In this document: piece by piece, positions 8,776-17,105 of the stretch
Layout of the letters: every line of letters starts with the position of its first letter
Position numbering within the stretch: the stretch's first letter is position 1
Program-made: the position numbers and the translations under genes
Origin: Desulfobacterales bacterium
GTDB lineage: Bacteria > Desulfobacterota > Desulfobacteria > Desulfobacterales > JADGBH01
NCBI GenBank assembly: GCA_015231595.1
Contig: JADGBH010000032.1
Span: 1 to 48,372 of the forward strand
Length of the DNA stretch: 48,372 nt
Direction of reading: 5' to 3'
The notes under the pieces: generated by a model
Seen by the model: the letters and a program-made list of their open reading frames with translations, nothing else
Databases searched by the model: none
What the model was told of the DNA's origin: nothing

Positions 8776-9909
8776 TTACCTCATATAAAAATCATTAATT
8801 GCTTTAACAACTATTTCGACGTCCTCTTTAGTCATCTCATAATACATAGGAAGCCTTAAAACTCGTTCGCTCAAGTCGTTTGTATTGTCCATACTACCGT
8901 TAACTCTGCCATATTTTTTACCGGCTGGTGATGAGTGAAGGGGAACATAATGAAAAACAGTAATTATTTCTCTATCTTTTAAATATTTAATTAAGCTTGT
9001 GCGCTCTTCAAGGGAACTCGTTATAATATAAAAAATATGTCCATTGCATATGCACATATTTTCAATGAAAGGCAAACGAATAAACCCTCGATCTTCAAGG
9101 GGTTTAAGCATATCATAATATAGGCTAAAAACATTGCACCGTGCTGAAATTATCTTTTCGCTTTGTTCAAGCTGACCATATAAAAATGCTCCAACAAGCT
9201 CACTCGGAAGATAAGAAGATCCGATATCTACCCATGTATATTTATCAACCTCTCCTCTAAAAAATTTATTTCTATTAGTTCCTTTCTCCCTAATAATTTC
9301 GGCACGCTCTATGAATTTTTTATCATTAACTAATAATGCTCCACCTTCCCCGCTTATTATATTTTTTGTTTCGTGAAAACTTAAACATCCGAGATGCCCT
9401 ATTGTTCCAAGATATTTGCCATTATATGTAGAAAGTAACGATTGAGCCGCATCTTCAATAACAATTAAATTATATCTATCTGCAATATCGAGTATTTTAT
9501 CCATATCGCAGGAAATTCCGGCATAATGAACAGGAACAATAGCTTTTGTTTTTGGCGTTATAGCTTCTTCAATCAGGCTTTCATCAATATTTAAAGTATC
9601 TTTTCGTATATCAATAAAAACAGGAATTCCGCCTCTAAGGACAAAAGCATTGGCTGTAGATACAAAAGTAAATGAAGGCATTATAATTTCATCACCAGAC
9701 TGAATATCCGATAAAATTGCCGCCATTTCTAATGCTGCGGTGCAAGAATGGGTTAAAAATGCTCTTTTACATTTAAGCCTGTCTTCAAACCAACGATGGC
9801 ATAGTTTTGAAAATGTCCCGTCTCCAGAAAGATGGCTTTCAAAAACAGCTCGAGCTATATAATACAATTCTTTTCCAGCTATAAAGGGTTTATTAAAAGG
9901 AATTTTCAT
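8776..9909 (-). CDS. wecE: dTDP-4-amino-4,6-dideoxygalactose transaminase (WecE/RffA-like)
   Basis: A PLP aminotransferase of the DegT/DnrJ/EryC1 family that converts TDP-4-keto-6-deoxyglucose to TDP-4-amino-4,6-dideoxygalactose using glutamate. It resembles enterobacterial WecE closely along its length: IPFNKP start, GDGTF, SCTAALEMAA, MPSFTFVSTANAFVLRGG, VPVHYAG, EDAAQ, SFHETKN with the PLP lysine (K186 in the long reading), IREKGTNR, FFRGEVDKYTW and FHYVPLHSSPAGKKYG. ATG at 9909 gives the family-typical IPFNKP start and an ATGA overlap with the methyltransferase stop; the longer reading uses GTG at 9921. The WecD-like acetyltransferase two genes upstream supports a TDP-Fuc4NAc pathway. RmlA and RmlB must be elsewhere. 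Confidence 0.9.
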   Translation of the reverse strand: MKIPFNKPFIAGKELYYIARAVFESHLSGDGTFSKLCHRWFEDRLKCKRAFLTHSCTAALEMAAILSDIQSGDEIIMPSFTFVSTANAFVLRGGIPVFIDIRKDTLNIDESLIEEAITPKTKAIVPVHYAGISCDMDKILDIADRYNLIVIEDAAQSLLSTYNGKYLGTIGHLGCLSFHETKNIISGEGGALLVNDKKFIERAEIIREKGTNRNKFFRGEVDKYTWVDIGSSYLPSELVGAFLYGQLEQSEKIISARCNVFSLYYDMLKPLEDRGFIRLPFIENMCICNGHIFYIITSSLEERTSLIKYLKDREIITVFHYVPLHSSPAGKKYGRVNGSMDNTNDLSERVLRLPMYYEMTKEDVEIVVKAINDFYMR

Positions 9910-10520
9910 GTTTTTCTGCACTCTAAAATTATATGGGTATAAGGAATAAATAATAAATCATTTCTAATATTTATACTAACTAAAGGGAAAATTGCCCTTG
10001 CAAGTTTTTCGTATCCAAAACGATTTCGCACAAACTTTCCTCTATCGTTGCTGATTATATATTTTGCAATTTTAGATTGATTATTAGAATAGCATGGATC
10101 TAAAGTTATAAGCCTTCCTCCTGCTTTTAAAGCCTTTTCTGCAGTTTTAAAAAGATTAATAGCTGTTTTATCATCAAGATGATGCAAAACTCCCATAGCT
10201 ATTACAATATCAAACTGAGGCATTGACTCTAAACATTCATTGTCTATATTTGAACAATGAAAATTTGCACATACTCCAAATTTTTTTTTAGCTGATTCAA
10301 TATAAAATTTATCTGTATCAAATCCGTAATATTCTACTTTCGGCAAATAATTTATTATTTCAGCCGTTCCGCAACCAATATCTAATATACAATCAAATTG
10401 TTTAGGTTGGACATATTTTTTTACAAATTTTTTTCGTATCCTTTTAGCACCTACTAAGCTTTGAAATAAATCATAAATAAACGGCACGGATAAAATAACT
10501 CTTATATCTTTTTTTAGCAT
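9906..10520 (-). CDS. Class I SAM-dependent methyltransferase
   Basis: 204 residues. The SAM-binding motif I is LDIGCGTAE at about residues 46-54, the acidic residue of motif II is in YYGFDTDK, and FDIVIAMGVLHHLDD matches the motif IV/post-IV region of Methyltransf_11/25 proteins. The substrate is unknown. Its place between the WecD- and WecE-like genes, with a 4-base overlap with the latter, suggests a role in making or decorating the same glycan, or in modifying its lipid carrier. Confidence 0.82.
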   Translation of the reverse strand: MLKKDIRVILSVPFIYDLFQSLVGAKRIRKKFVKKYVQPKQFDCILDIGCGTAEIINYLPKVEYYGFDTDKFYIESAKKKFGVCANFHCSNIDNECLESMPQFDIVIAMGVLHHLDDKTAINLFKTAEKALKAGGRLITLDPCYSNNQSKIAKYIISNDRGKFVRNRFGYEKLARAIFPLVSINIRNDLLFIPYTHIILECRKT

Positions 10521-10547
10521 CTTTGTTTTATTTTCTGTTAAATAATT

Positions 10548-11255
10548 TTAAAGCCAAAAATGGTAGTAATATTCAATTTTTTCAATATAAAATCCGCATT
10601 TTTTATAAAAATTACAAGCAGGAATATTCTTGCCCTGAGTAACAACTTGGCAATATTCATATCCATTCTTATTTGACCACATTTTAGCGGCTATTATTAA
10701 TTCTTGACCATAATGTCTGCCCCGAAAATTTTTATCTACTGCTATCAATCCTATATTTGCCCTTCCGTTTGTATTACCAAGGGTTATCATGCCGACAATT
10801 TTAGAGCCTTCTTTGATAACTAAAACTTCATCGGCTATTTCTTTTTTTATAGACCTCTCCATCCAAATCGTATAGAGTTCTACGAATTTCGGTTTTGGTA
10901 TATTTACATCAATACAAAACCGAGAATATTCTCCGCTTTGGATAGCTAAAGACATAAGATCTTTATTAAGAATGTTTGAATTATAGGGATTCACAATAGA
11001 TGTATTAGTAAACTCAATATTTTTAATACCTATTATAAAAGTAGTTTTCTCATCTACAAGACAACTTGCTATATTTGAATCAAATTTAATAGACATATCT
11101 TTTTCGGAAGGGAAATATGCTAATTTAACACTTTTATTTCGAAGACATGCAAGAACCGCTTGCAGCTGTTCAGTATCTAAAATTGGAGGAATAATTTGAG
11201 CGACTTTAAACCCAAAAAAATTAGTATCCCATTCTAATATTTTATAATTTTTCAT
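10548..11255 (-). CDS. wecD: GNAT acetyltransferase, WecD/RffC-like (TDP-4-amino-4,6-dideoxygalactose N-acetyltransferase)
   Basis: 235 residues. The N-terminus EWDTNFFGFKVAQI matches the W-(D/E)-xx-FFG opening of WecD proteins. The C-terminal GNAT fold has ANIGLIAVDKNFRGRHYGQ (acetyl-CoA pyrophosphate loop) and VTQGKNIPACNFYKKCGF. SRF, PKPKFVELY and WMERSI also fit WecD spacing. The expected reaction is acetyl transfer from acetyl-CoA to the 4-amino group of the WecE product, giving TDP-Fuc4NAc. It overlaps the upstream glycosyltransferase gene by 14 bases. Assignment rests on motif order and on WecE nearby; another sugar amine substrate is possible. Confidence 0.78.
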   Translation of the reverse strand: MKNYKILEWDTNFFGFKVAQIIPPILDTEQLQAVLACLRNKSVKLAYFPSEKDMSIKFDSNIASCLVDEKTTFIIGIKNIEFTNTSIVNPYNSNILNKDLMSLAIQSGEYSRFCIDVNIPKPKFVELYTIWMERSIKKEIADEVLVIKEGSKIVGMITLGNTNGRANIGLIAVDKNFRGRHYGQELIIAAKMWSNKNGYEYCQVVTQGKNIPACNFYKKCGFYIEKIEYYYHFWL

Positions 11256-12189
11256 AAATATGTTTAATAATGGTATAAGGTCTATCTTTTACTTCCATAA
11301 ACACTTTTGAGAGATATATCCCTATAATACCAATAAAAAGGATGTTTAAACCTCCTAAAAACCATATTGAAACAATCAAAGATGCCCAACCTAATAAAGT
11401 TTTAGAAAAGAAAACATATGAAAAAATTCTATAAACAATATAGCAAAAAGACAACAATGAAATAATAGAACCGACATTAAAGATAAACTGCAACGGCTTA
11501 TCACTAAATGATGTAATGGAATTAAGAGCTACAGCCATTTTTTTACTGAAACTGTACGTCGTACTTCCCTTACTATGTTTTGTTACAAAAATTGGGTGCT
11601 GATTATAGCCTGTTATATAAAACAAACCAGCTAAAAATAATTCTTTTTCCTTATGAGAAACTAAACTCAGAACATATCTTTTGCTCATCAATCTTGTAGT
11701 AAGAATATTTTTAGGCATTGCTTCTCCTGATAAATAATTTATCAGCGTATAAAATAAACCGCCCGAAATCCTTTCAAAGGCTCTACCTTTTCTAACTTTT
11801 TGAATTCCATAAACGACATCAACATTACTAAGCCTATGATATTCTTCCCAAAATTGAGTAAGGAGTTCTGGTTCTTCTTCAAGGTCACAGTCTATTAAAA
11901 AAAGATATTCCCCTTTGGCGTAGGTAAGGCCTGTCATTATTGCTTTATAATGGCCAAAATTTTTAGAAAGATCTATTATTTTAACATGGTTATCTTCATT
12001 TAAGATTGATAACGCTACTTCTAAAGAATTATCAGGAGATCCGTCATTTACAAAAATAATTTCATAATCATCGGTTATTTTTTTTGCAGATTTAGTCACC
12101 CTATCATAAAATTCTTTAATATAATGAGCCGAAAAATATAATGTTGTAACAATTGATAATTTATAATATTGTTGATTCATTAACCACAT
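11242..12189 (-). CDS. Family 2 glycosyltransferase with C-terminal membrane anchors (polyprenyl-phosphate type)
   Basis: 315 residues. A GT-A domain has LSIVTTLYFS, IIFVNDGSPDNS, DLSKNFGHYKAIMTGL and FLIDCDLEEEPELL, the layout of DPM1/ArnC/GtrB-type enzymes. Two hydrophobic segments follow near residues 230-255 and 265-292. Such enzymes move a sugar from a nucleotide donor to polyprenyl phosphate or a lipid-linked glycan at the inner face of the membrane. ATG 12189 has AGGA at a suitable distance; ATG 12180 is the alternative. It directly follows the methyltransferase stop with no gap. Confidence 0.85.
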   Translation of the reverse strand: MWLMNQQYYKLSIVTTLYFSAHYIKEFYDRVTKSAKKITDDYEIIFVNDGSPDNSLEVALSILNEDNHVKIIDLSKNFGHYKAIMTGLTYAKGEYLFLIDCDLEEEPELLTQFWEEYHRLSNVDVVYGIQKVRKGRAFERISGGLFYTLINYLSGEAMPKNILTTRLMSKRYVLSLVSHKEKELFLAGLFYITGYNQHPIFVTKHSKGSTTYSFSKKMAVALNSITSFSDKPLQFIFNVGSIISLLSFCYIVYRIFSYVFFSKTLLGWASLIVSIWFLGGLNILFIGIIGIYLSKVFMEVKDRPYTIIKHIYEKL

Positions 12190-12903
12190 TCAATCCTTTT
12201 GAGCTACAACTAAATGATTATTAGGTTCTTCGCTTAAATCTCCAAAAGAAAAAATAAGTACAAATGGGATACATAAAAATGCAAAAACTATCATTAACGG
12301 ATAAAAAAAATAAAAAAATATATTTCTTTTACATTCTTTATGTGACATCCCCGTATATCCAACACTCTGAAAAAAAAAATATATAATATGTGAGAGCATA
12401 CTTGACCATACTCCCCCAATAGGCAAAATAAGCTCTTGTTTTAATCCTGCTCTGCGTAAAGATTCCTCTATCCAAAAGCGCGTAAAATTGTAATAATGAG
12501 AAAAATGGCCGGGCATAAAATGAATTGTAGAAGTCTGTGGAATTAAAAAAATAGCGTACCCTTTTGGCTTTAAAACTCGTGATATCTCTTCAACCATTTT
12601 TTGAGGCTCAAAAACATGTTCAAGAACCTGAATATTTAAAACCGTATCAAACGATTTATCTTGAAAAGGCATTTCACATCCGTCAGCAAAAACATGAATT
12701 ATACGCTCATCATTTGAAGATACAGAAAAATGTTCTAATACTACCCATTTTGTAAATTGAATATTTTTTTTTATCACTGTTTTATAAAAATTACCACCTC
12801 CAACATCTAATACATTACCGCTACAATATTTTTTTAAAATCTCAAACATCTTTCTTGAGCTTATATCTCGAGCTAAATACAAAAAACGAATCAAATAATT
12901 CAT
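12190..12903 (-). CDS. Methyltransferase-11 domain protein with C-terminal hydrophobic tail
   Basis: 237 residues. Motif I is NVLDVGGGNFY (about 30-40), and FDTVLNIQVLEHVFEPQKMVEEISRVLKPKGYAIFLIPQ is the usual class I core. A conserved HFSHYYNFTRFWIEE segment follows. From about residue 195 a long hydrophobic segment probably anchors the protein in the inner membrane. It resembles methyltransferases in lipopolysaccharide and exopolysaccharide clusters; the substrate is unknown. First gene of the tight block running down to wecE. Confidence 0.82.
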   Translation of the reverse strand: MNYLIRFLYLARDISSRKMFEILKKYCSGNVLDVGGGNFYKTVIKKNIQFTKWVVLEHFSVSSNDERIIHVFADGCEMPFQDKSFDTVLNIQVLEHVFEPQKMVEEISRVLKPKGYAIFLIPQTSTIHFMPGHFSHYYNFTRFWIEESLRRAGLKQELILPIGGVWSSMLSHIIYFFFQSVGYTGMSHKECKRNIFFYFFYPLMIVFAFLCIPFVLIFSFGDLSEEPNNHLVVAQKD

Positions 12904-12922
12904 AATTAACTTCTCATGCTAT

Positions 12923-12992
12923 ATTTAAAATGGGTTCCGGCGTTCGCCGGAATCCATAATCAAAAAGTGTAACCTAAAAATGAAAGATGCCG
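12923..12992. repeat. Half copy of the palindromic element family (E3)
   Basis: A small perfect hairpin (TTCCGGCG / CGCCGGAA, 12935-12952) replaces the larger core. It is followed by the characteristic tail AAAAGTGTAACCTAAAAATG and GATGCC end. The opposite tail is absent, so this is a decayed or partial copy. It lies between the glycan block and the membrane protein gene. Confidence 0.65.
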
Positions 12993-12995
12993 ATA

Positions 12996-14876
12996 TTAAT
13001 TATTCTTAGCTGCTATACTGTCTTCCATATTTTTTATATCTTTATCTCTAAAAGCATAATGTCTACTAACATTCTGTTGATATATTGACAATATCTCTCT
13101 TCCAAATCCAGCATTAATATTTAAATAAAGAGTAAATAAATTATTAAGAACAAGAGGATTTTTAACCATATTAAATCTTGTAGTTGAAAGATCTGTCGCC
13201 AATGCCTCCTTAGATAATTCAGGTATAAGTGAAGGATGAATAAGTACAATTGATACTGAATCAAAAAATAATACACGCCATCCACTTCTAAACATCCATG
13301 TTATTATACCATTCTCTCTCATAAGCAATAACGCTACTTTAAAAGGATATTTTTTTCTAAATTCTTCCAACCCATCTGGTTTATTCATATAATTTTGTAT
13401 ATTAAACCAATCTGTAAGAACTTCTCCTGCATAAGGAGCATACCTTGGATCAATAAAAACCTTATATTGCGGATACATTTTCCAGAGCATATATCCGCCA
13501 ATTAGATAATCATTAAATAATGGTGCCTGTAAATTATTTTTCATTATAAACTCACATGATTTAACAGGCAAATATTTCTCAGCATCTATTCCTAACCATT
13601 TAGGTTCATTACAATATTTCAATACCAATATATTATTAACAGCTACGACTAAGAAAATAATAAAGGCAAATGGAGCAAATTTTTTCTTAACCTCAAAAAT
13701 ATCCGCTTTTTTTAATATATAAATTTCTGAAAAAATCCAAATTATCGGGAAAAAAATTGTTTTTCTCGCGGCATCCATAGCAAAAAAGAATAATACTATA
13801 TTTAAAATACTTATAGATAAATCAATAAACTTATTTTTATTATAAGCATAATATGATGTTAAAATAAAAATAATCATCATTACAACAAGACACCAAGCAG
13901 CATTTACAAAATTAAACATATCGCGAGCAAAATAAAGATAATTCCACATAGAATAATAAGCGAATATTTTACCAAAATTTCCAGCGAATTTTTCCGAATA
14001 TGTAGATTCAAGAATAAATAGGATATAATTAATACCATGTGGATTTATCAATGTAGCTATATAAGAAAAAAATACTGATACAACAAAAATTTTAAGAATT
14101 TTTTTATCAAGTGCAGATTGTTTCTGGAATAAAAAATTTAATATCTCTCCAAATAATGCAAGGGAAATAAAAACAAGTCCAACAATAAAACCACCATGAC
14201 TATTTCCCCATATAAAAAATATTAATGGATAAAATATAAAATAATTTTTTTGAGACGAACGTTTTGCCGAAAAATATATATAAACAGTCACTAAAAAAAA
14301 TAAAGTAGTAAACATTTCAGGTTTAATGTATACATGGGTCAGCTTTAATACAGTATAAACAAGAGTCCATCCCATAATATAATTAATATCAACATAATCG
14401 CCTATATTTTTTATATATTTCAAGCTTAATAAAAAAATTAAAAATAATATTGACCATAACAATAGCTCCAAGCCGTAAAAAGAAGAAAGTTTGTATATTA
14501 AGTATAAAATAGAACTTCCAATCCATGTAACATATTGCCAATCAGATATTGTAGGAGTCCATGAAAATTGGGAGTGATTTATAGCCCAAGTCATATTCTT
14601 TATAAAATATTCACCATATTTTAAATGAAACCAAATATCATAATCCCCGCCTTCAAATGGATAATACAGTATAAATGAAATTAAAAGTAATAGTATTGAA
14701 GAGATAATTCCTATTTTACTCGTTGCGATTTTTAATAAATTATCCGACGTCCACTCAAATAAAGCAGGGTATTGATGAATTACAATTATTAATTCATCCT
14801 TATTTTTTGTTGTAAATATTTTATCTATTTGTTCAGAACTTTCCTTAACTTGTAGTTCAATTTTTTTTTTAGTCAT
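12996..14876 (-). CDS. Multi-spanning membrane protein, possibly GT-C-type glycosyltransferase
   Basis: 626 residues. A cytoplasmic N-terminus of about 50 residues is followed by some 11-12 hydrophobic segments up to about residue 420, then a soluble C-terminal domain. The first loop after the first segment contains GGDYDIWFHLKYGEYFI, and the start of the C-terminal domain has NDYLIGGYMLWKMYPQYKVF with IDPRYAPY. This layout is shared by uncharacterised GT-C-fold-like proteins in bacterial glycan clusters, where the loop acidic residues may be catalytic. The donor would be a lipid-linked sugar; this is inference. It sits between the secreted protein gene and the glycan block, so surface protein or polymer glycosylation is plausible. 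Confidence 0.65.
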   Translation of the reverse strand: MTKKKIELQVKESSEQIDKIFTTKNKDELIIVIHQYPALFEWTSDNLLKIATSKIGIISSILLLLISFILYYPFEGGDYDIWFHLKYGEYFIKNMTWAINHSQFSWTPTISDWQYVTWIGSSILYLIYKLSSFYGLELLLWSILFLIFLLSLKYIKNIGDYVDINYIMGWTLVYTVLKLTHVYIKPEMFTTLFFLVTVYIYFSAKRSSQKNYFIFYPLIFFIWGNSHGGFIVGLVFISLALFGEILNFLFQKQSALDKKILKIFVVSVFFSYIATLINPHGINYILFILESTYSEKFAGNFGKIFAYYSMWNYLYFARDMFNFVNAAWCLVVMMIIFILTSYYAYNKNKFIDLSISILNIVLFFFAMDAARKTIFFPIIWIFSEIYILKKADIFEVKKKFAPFAFIIFLVVAVNNILVLKYCNEPKWLGIDAEKYLPVKSCEFIMKNNLQAPLFNDYLIGGYMLWKMYPQYKVFIDPRYAPYAGEVLTDWFNIQNYMNKPDGLEEFRKKYPFKVALLLMRENGIITWMFRSGWRVLFFDSVSIVLIHPSLIPELSKEALATDLSTTRFNMVKNPLVLNNLFTLYLNINAGFGREILSIYQQNVSRHYAFRDKDIKNMEDSIAAKNN

Positions 14877-14929
14877 AAAGATATCTCTTTAACTACGTTT
14901 CATGCATTATGAAAGAGTGCCTTTTAAGT

Positions 14930-14970
14930 AAAAAAATAAGGCAGACACATAATATCATGCCTGCCTTATC
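14930..14970 (-). terminator. Rho-independent terminator of the secreted-protein gene
   Basis: On the minus strand a 9-bp perfect stem (ATAAGGCAG / CTGCCTTAT, arms at 14961-14969 and 14936-14944) is followed directly by a run of T. It lies about 30 bases beyond the stop at 14999 and is well placed to end that transcript before the membrane protein gene. Confidence 0.85.
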
Positions 14971-14998
14971 ATTAAGACTTAAAAAATTTATTTAATAA

Positions 14999-16627
14999 TT
15001 ACCACTTTGATTCAACTACATTGCCTGCTTCATCATCCGCATAAGTAAACACTGGAAGAGGTCTTTTTGCGCCGCCTGCTGGAATATCTGTCTGAAAACA
15101 ACTTACGAAAGCTCTATTACGAGGAACTGAAAGTAAAACTTCCATTGCATATTTTCTACTTCCTGCTCCAAGCACTGAGCCTATATTAGAAATCTGAGTT
15201 CCATCTAAGGTAATAGAAGAACCATTAAACGCTAATATACCTAAGCCAGCTTTAACAACAACGCCATTTTGTACAATAGAATTAACAGGTGTTCCACCAT
15301 CAACAGAAATTACACGAAGACGAATACGAGCTTGAGTATTTCCATCAACATGATTAGTTACTGCACAATATGTTGGATAATTAGTATTTGTTAAAAGATA
15401 AGGAATTATGCCTTGATAACCGTTAAACACCCAAGTTTGAAGAGTTGGGGTAGTAGTTCCTATGTATGGACCATTTGTGCCAGCTTGAGGTGTAGGATTT
15501 ACAAGCCAACGTCCATTAATAGTTCTTGGATCAATTTCAGTTCCATTAGCCTCTACACATAAATTAAAATTATATGAACCTACAGCAATAGCTGCATGAA
15601 ACGAAGCTTGGTTTACAACAGGCATAATATAATTCGTTGAACCGCCAATATTAGCGGCAGTATTATTCCTAGCTGCTGTTATAGCCGCTGCACCAAGTAC
15701 CTGAGTTACACTATTTGCAGCAACACAGTCGTTCCCTGCTCCTACTAAATATACTTGACTCATACTATTCCAACTTGCGGTATCCCATAATTGTACAGAA
15801 CCATTCATAGTTATACCATAACTAGTACAAGTATAATTAACAGCACTGCGTGTTAGAGAAAGAGTCGTATTTGTACCGGATCCTGTTATATTATTACCTG
15901 GAGCATTAACAACTAAAGTTGTCCCATCTCCAGGAGCATCTATAAAATCAATCAAGACTATATCAGATCCTACTAAATTAGCTGTAAATTCTCTTGCAGT
16001 TGTAATAATATTATTTACGCAACTCTCTGGTTCGAGTACAACGCTACCAGTATTAATACTAACACATGCACCAGATACAGTTCCTGCTGTATTAGTAGGT
16101 GCAATATTTATATTAAAGCTGGCATTATTAACATCACTACAAGAGGAGCTACTAAACCAAATAATATTTCCAACTGAAAGTAATGGATTCGCATCGGCTG
16201 ATAGACCAGAGGTAGAAATTTGGATAACTTTAGAAGGCTCATTAGCACCAACTAATCCGTATGCACCTAACTGAACAGCTTGTGAAAAATTTCCTACGAC
16301 TGTAGCTCCATTAACACCAACATTATTAGCCGCACATATATATACTGTACTAGCAGGCTGTAATCTTGCATTAGTGAACGATATGTTAAGTAAATTAGTC
16401 CCATCAAGTTTTTGTGTAAGTGCATAAGACATACCTGTATTATTAATACTAGGAACAGCGGCATTATTAGCTGCTACTGGACCCAGCGTTACAGTACGAG
16501 ACGTATTTAAAGCCTCAAGAGCTATTGTACCACCTGGGCTTGAAATACTGAGAGTCCCCGACATAGCAACTGATGCCATCAAGCATAATGCTATCGCAAT
16601 TATAAATACTTTACTTTTTTTAAACAT
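14999..16627 (-). CDS. Secreted or surface protein of unknown family
   Basis: 542 residues. A clear signal peptide covers residues 1-23 (KK then IIAIALCLMASVAMSG). The mature part is rich in Asn, Thr, Ser, Ala and Val, beta-strand-like, with nine cysteines spread along it and no membrane segment. I recognise no domain. A strong ribosome site (AAGGAG) precedes the ATG, a long untranslated leader lies upstream and a strong terminator follows, which suggests high, independent expression. It sits between a type II secretion operon containing a disulfide-forming enzyme and a glycan cluster, so it may be a secreted, disulfide-bonded, perhaps glycosylated surface protein. That role is inference. Confidence 0.75.
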   Translation of the reverse strand: MFKKSKVFIIAIALCLMASVAMSGTLSISSPGGTIALEALNTSRTVTLGPVAANNAAVPSINNTGMSYALTQKLDGTNLLNISFTNARLQPASTVYICAANNVGVNGATVVGNFSQAVQLGAYGLVGANEPSKVIQISTSGLSADANPLLSVGNIIWFSSSSCSDVNNASFNINIAPTNTAGTVSGACVSINTGSVVLEPESCVNNIITTAREFTANLVGSDIVLIDFIDAPGDGTTLVVNAPGNNITGSGTNTTLSLTRSAVNYTCTSYGITMNGSVQLWDTASWNSMSQVYLVGAGNDCVAANSVTQVLGAAAITAARNNTAANIGGSTNYIMPVVNQASFHAAIAVGSYNFNLCVEANGTEIDPRTINGRWLVNPTPQAGTNGPYIGTTTPTLQTWVFNGYQGIIPYLLTNTNYPTYCAVTNHVDGNTQARIRLRVISVDGGTPVNSIVQNGVVVKAGLGILAFNGSSITLDGTQISNIGSVLGAGSRKYAMEVLLSVPRNRAFVSCFQTDIPAGGAKRPLPVFTYADDEAGNVVESKW

Positions 16628-17067
16628 TAATTATCTCCTTAAAATTTAATTACTTTTAATTACCTAAGGGACGGAAAATTTTTAACTTAGTCTTCTGAAA
16701 TCTCGAATGTACATTTTTTCAGAATTGACAAAAAGTTAGGCAAAGTTATTTTTCGACCCCAATTACCTTTAACAACTTTAATACCTTTACTATCACCTCC
16801 TTAGTTAATTACAAAATAAAATTATAATCTGAAATTCTTTAGTTAATTATAATCTAAAATCCTTAGTTTTAGCATATAATTTTTGACTATTAGTCAAATT
16901 TAGTCAAATTGTCAACACTAATTTTAATTCTTAATTCTTCTTTTTCATGTATAATTTCCAAAATGACATATCATTACTATTTTTAGGCAATAAAACTTGA
17001 TTAAGTCTTTATTTTTAGCCTTAATAATCTGAATGATGTATCATTTTTTTATTCAATTTAATGAAAA
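16628..17067. other. Long AT-rich gap: leader and promoter of the secreted-protein gene
   Basis: No gene is visible. The part next to 16627 is the untranslated leader, including a perfect anti-ribosome motif (GGAGGTGAT on the minus strand, 16792-16800) with no convincing ORF behind it. The part from about 16821 to 16915 holds promoter-like and repeat motifs. The remainder to the gspD terminator shows nothing I can name. Confidence 0.6.
16821..16915 (-). promoter_or_regulatory. Candidate promoter/operator of the secreted-protein gene
   Basis: On the minus strand there are two perfect TATAAT hexamers inside an 11-base direct repeat, AGATTATAATT, at 16820-16830 and 16845-16855. Just upstream are an inverted repeat TTTGACT-AAT-AGTCAAA (16882-16898) and a further TTTGACTA copy (to about 16908). 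No good -35 box stands at standard spacing from either -10, so activator control through the TTTGACT repeats is possible. The resulting leader would be about 190-215 nt. Confidence 0.4.
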
Positions 17068-17105
17068 AGCCTCCAATAAATCTCCGATTTTAATCGAGAG
17101 GTTGT
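17064..17105 (-). terminator. Probable terminator at the end of gspD
   Basis: On the minus strand CCTC (in the last gspD codons) can pair with GAGG just before CTTTTTC, enclosing a smaller CGAT/ATCG hairpin. The stem includes the gspD stop codon. The imperfect stem and short T run keep confidence moderate. Confidence 0.45.

Noticed and set aside
16628..16800. Possible cyclic-di-GMP (GEMM) or other riboswitch in the leader of the secreted-protein gene
   Set aside because: Some GGG/AAA motifs are suggestive, but the conserved core sequences and paired stems of known classes were not found.
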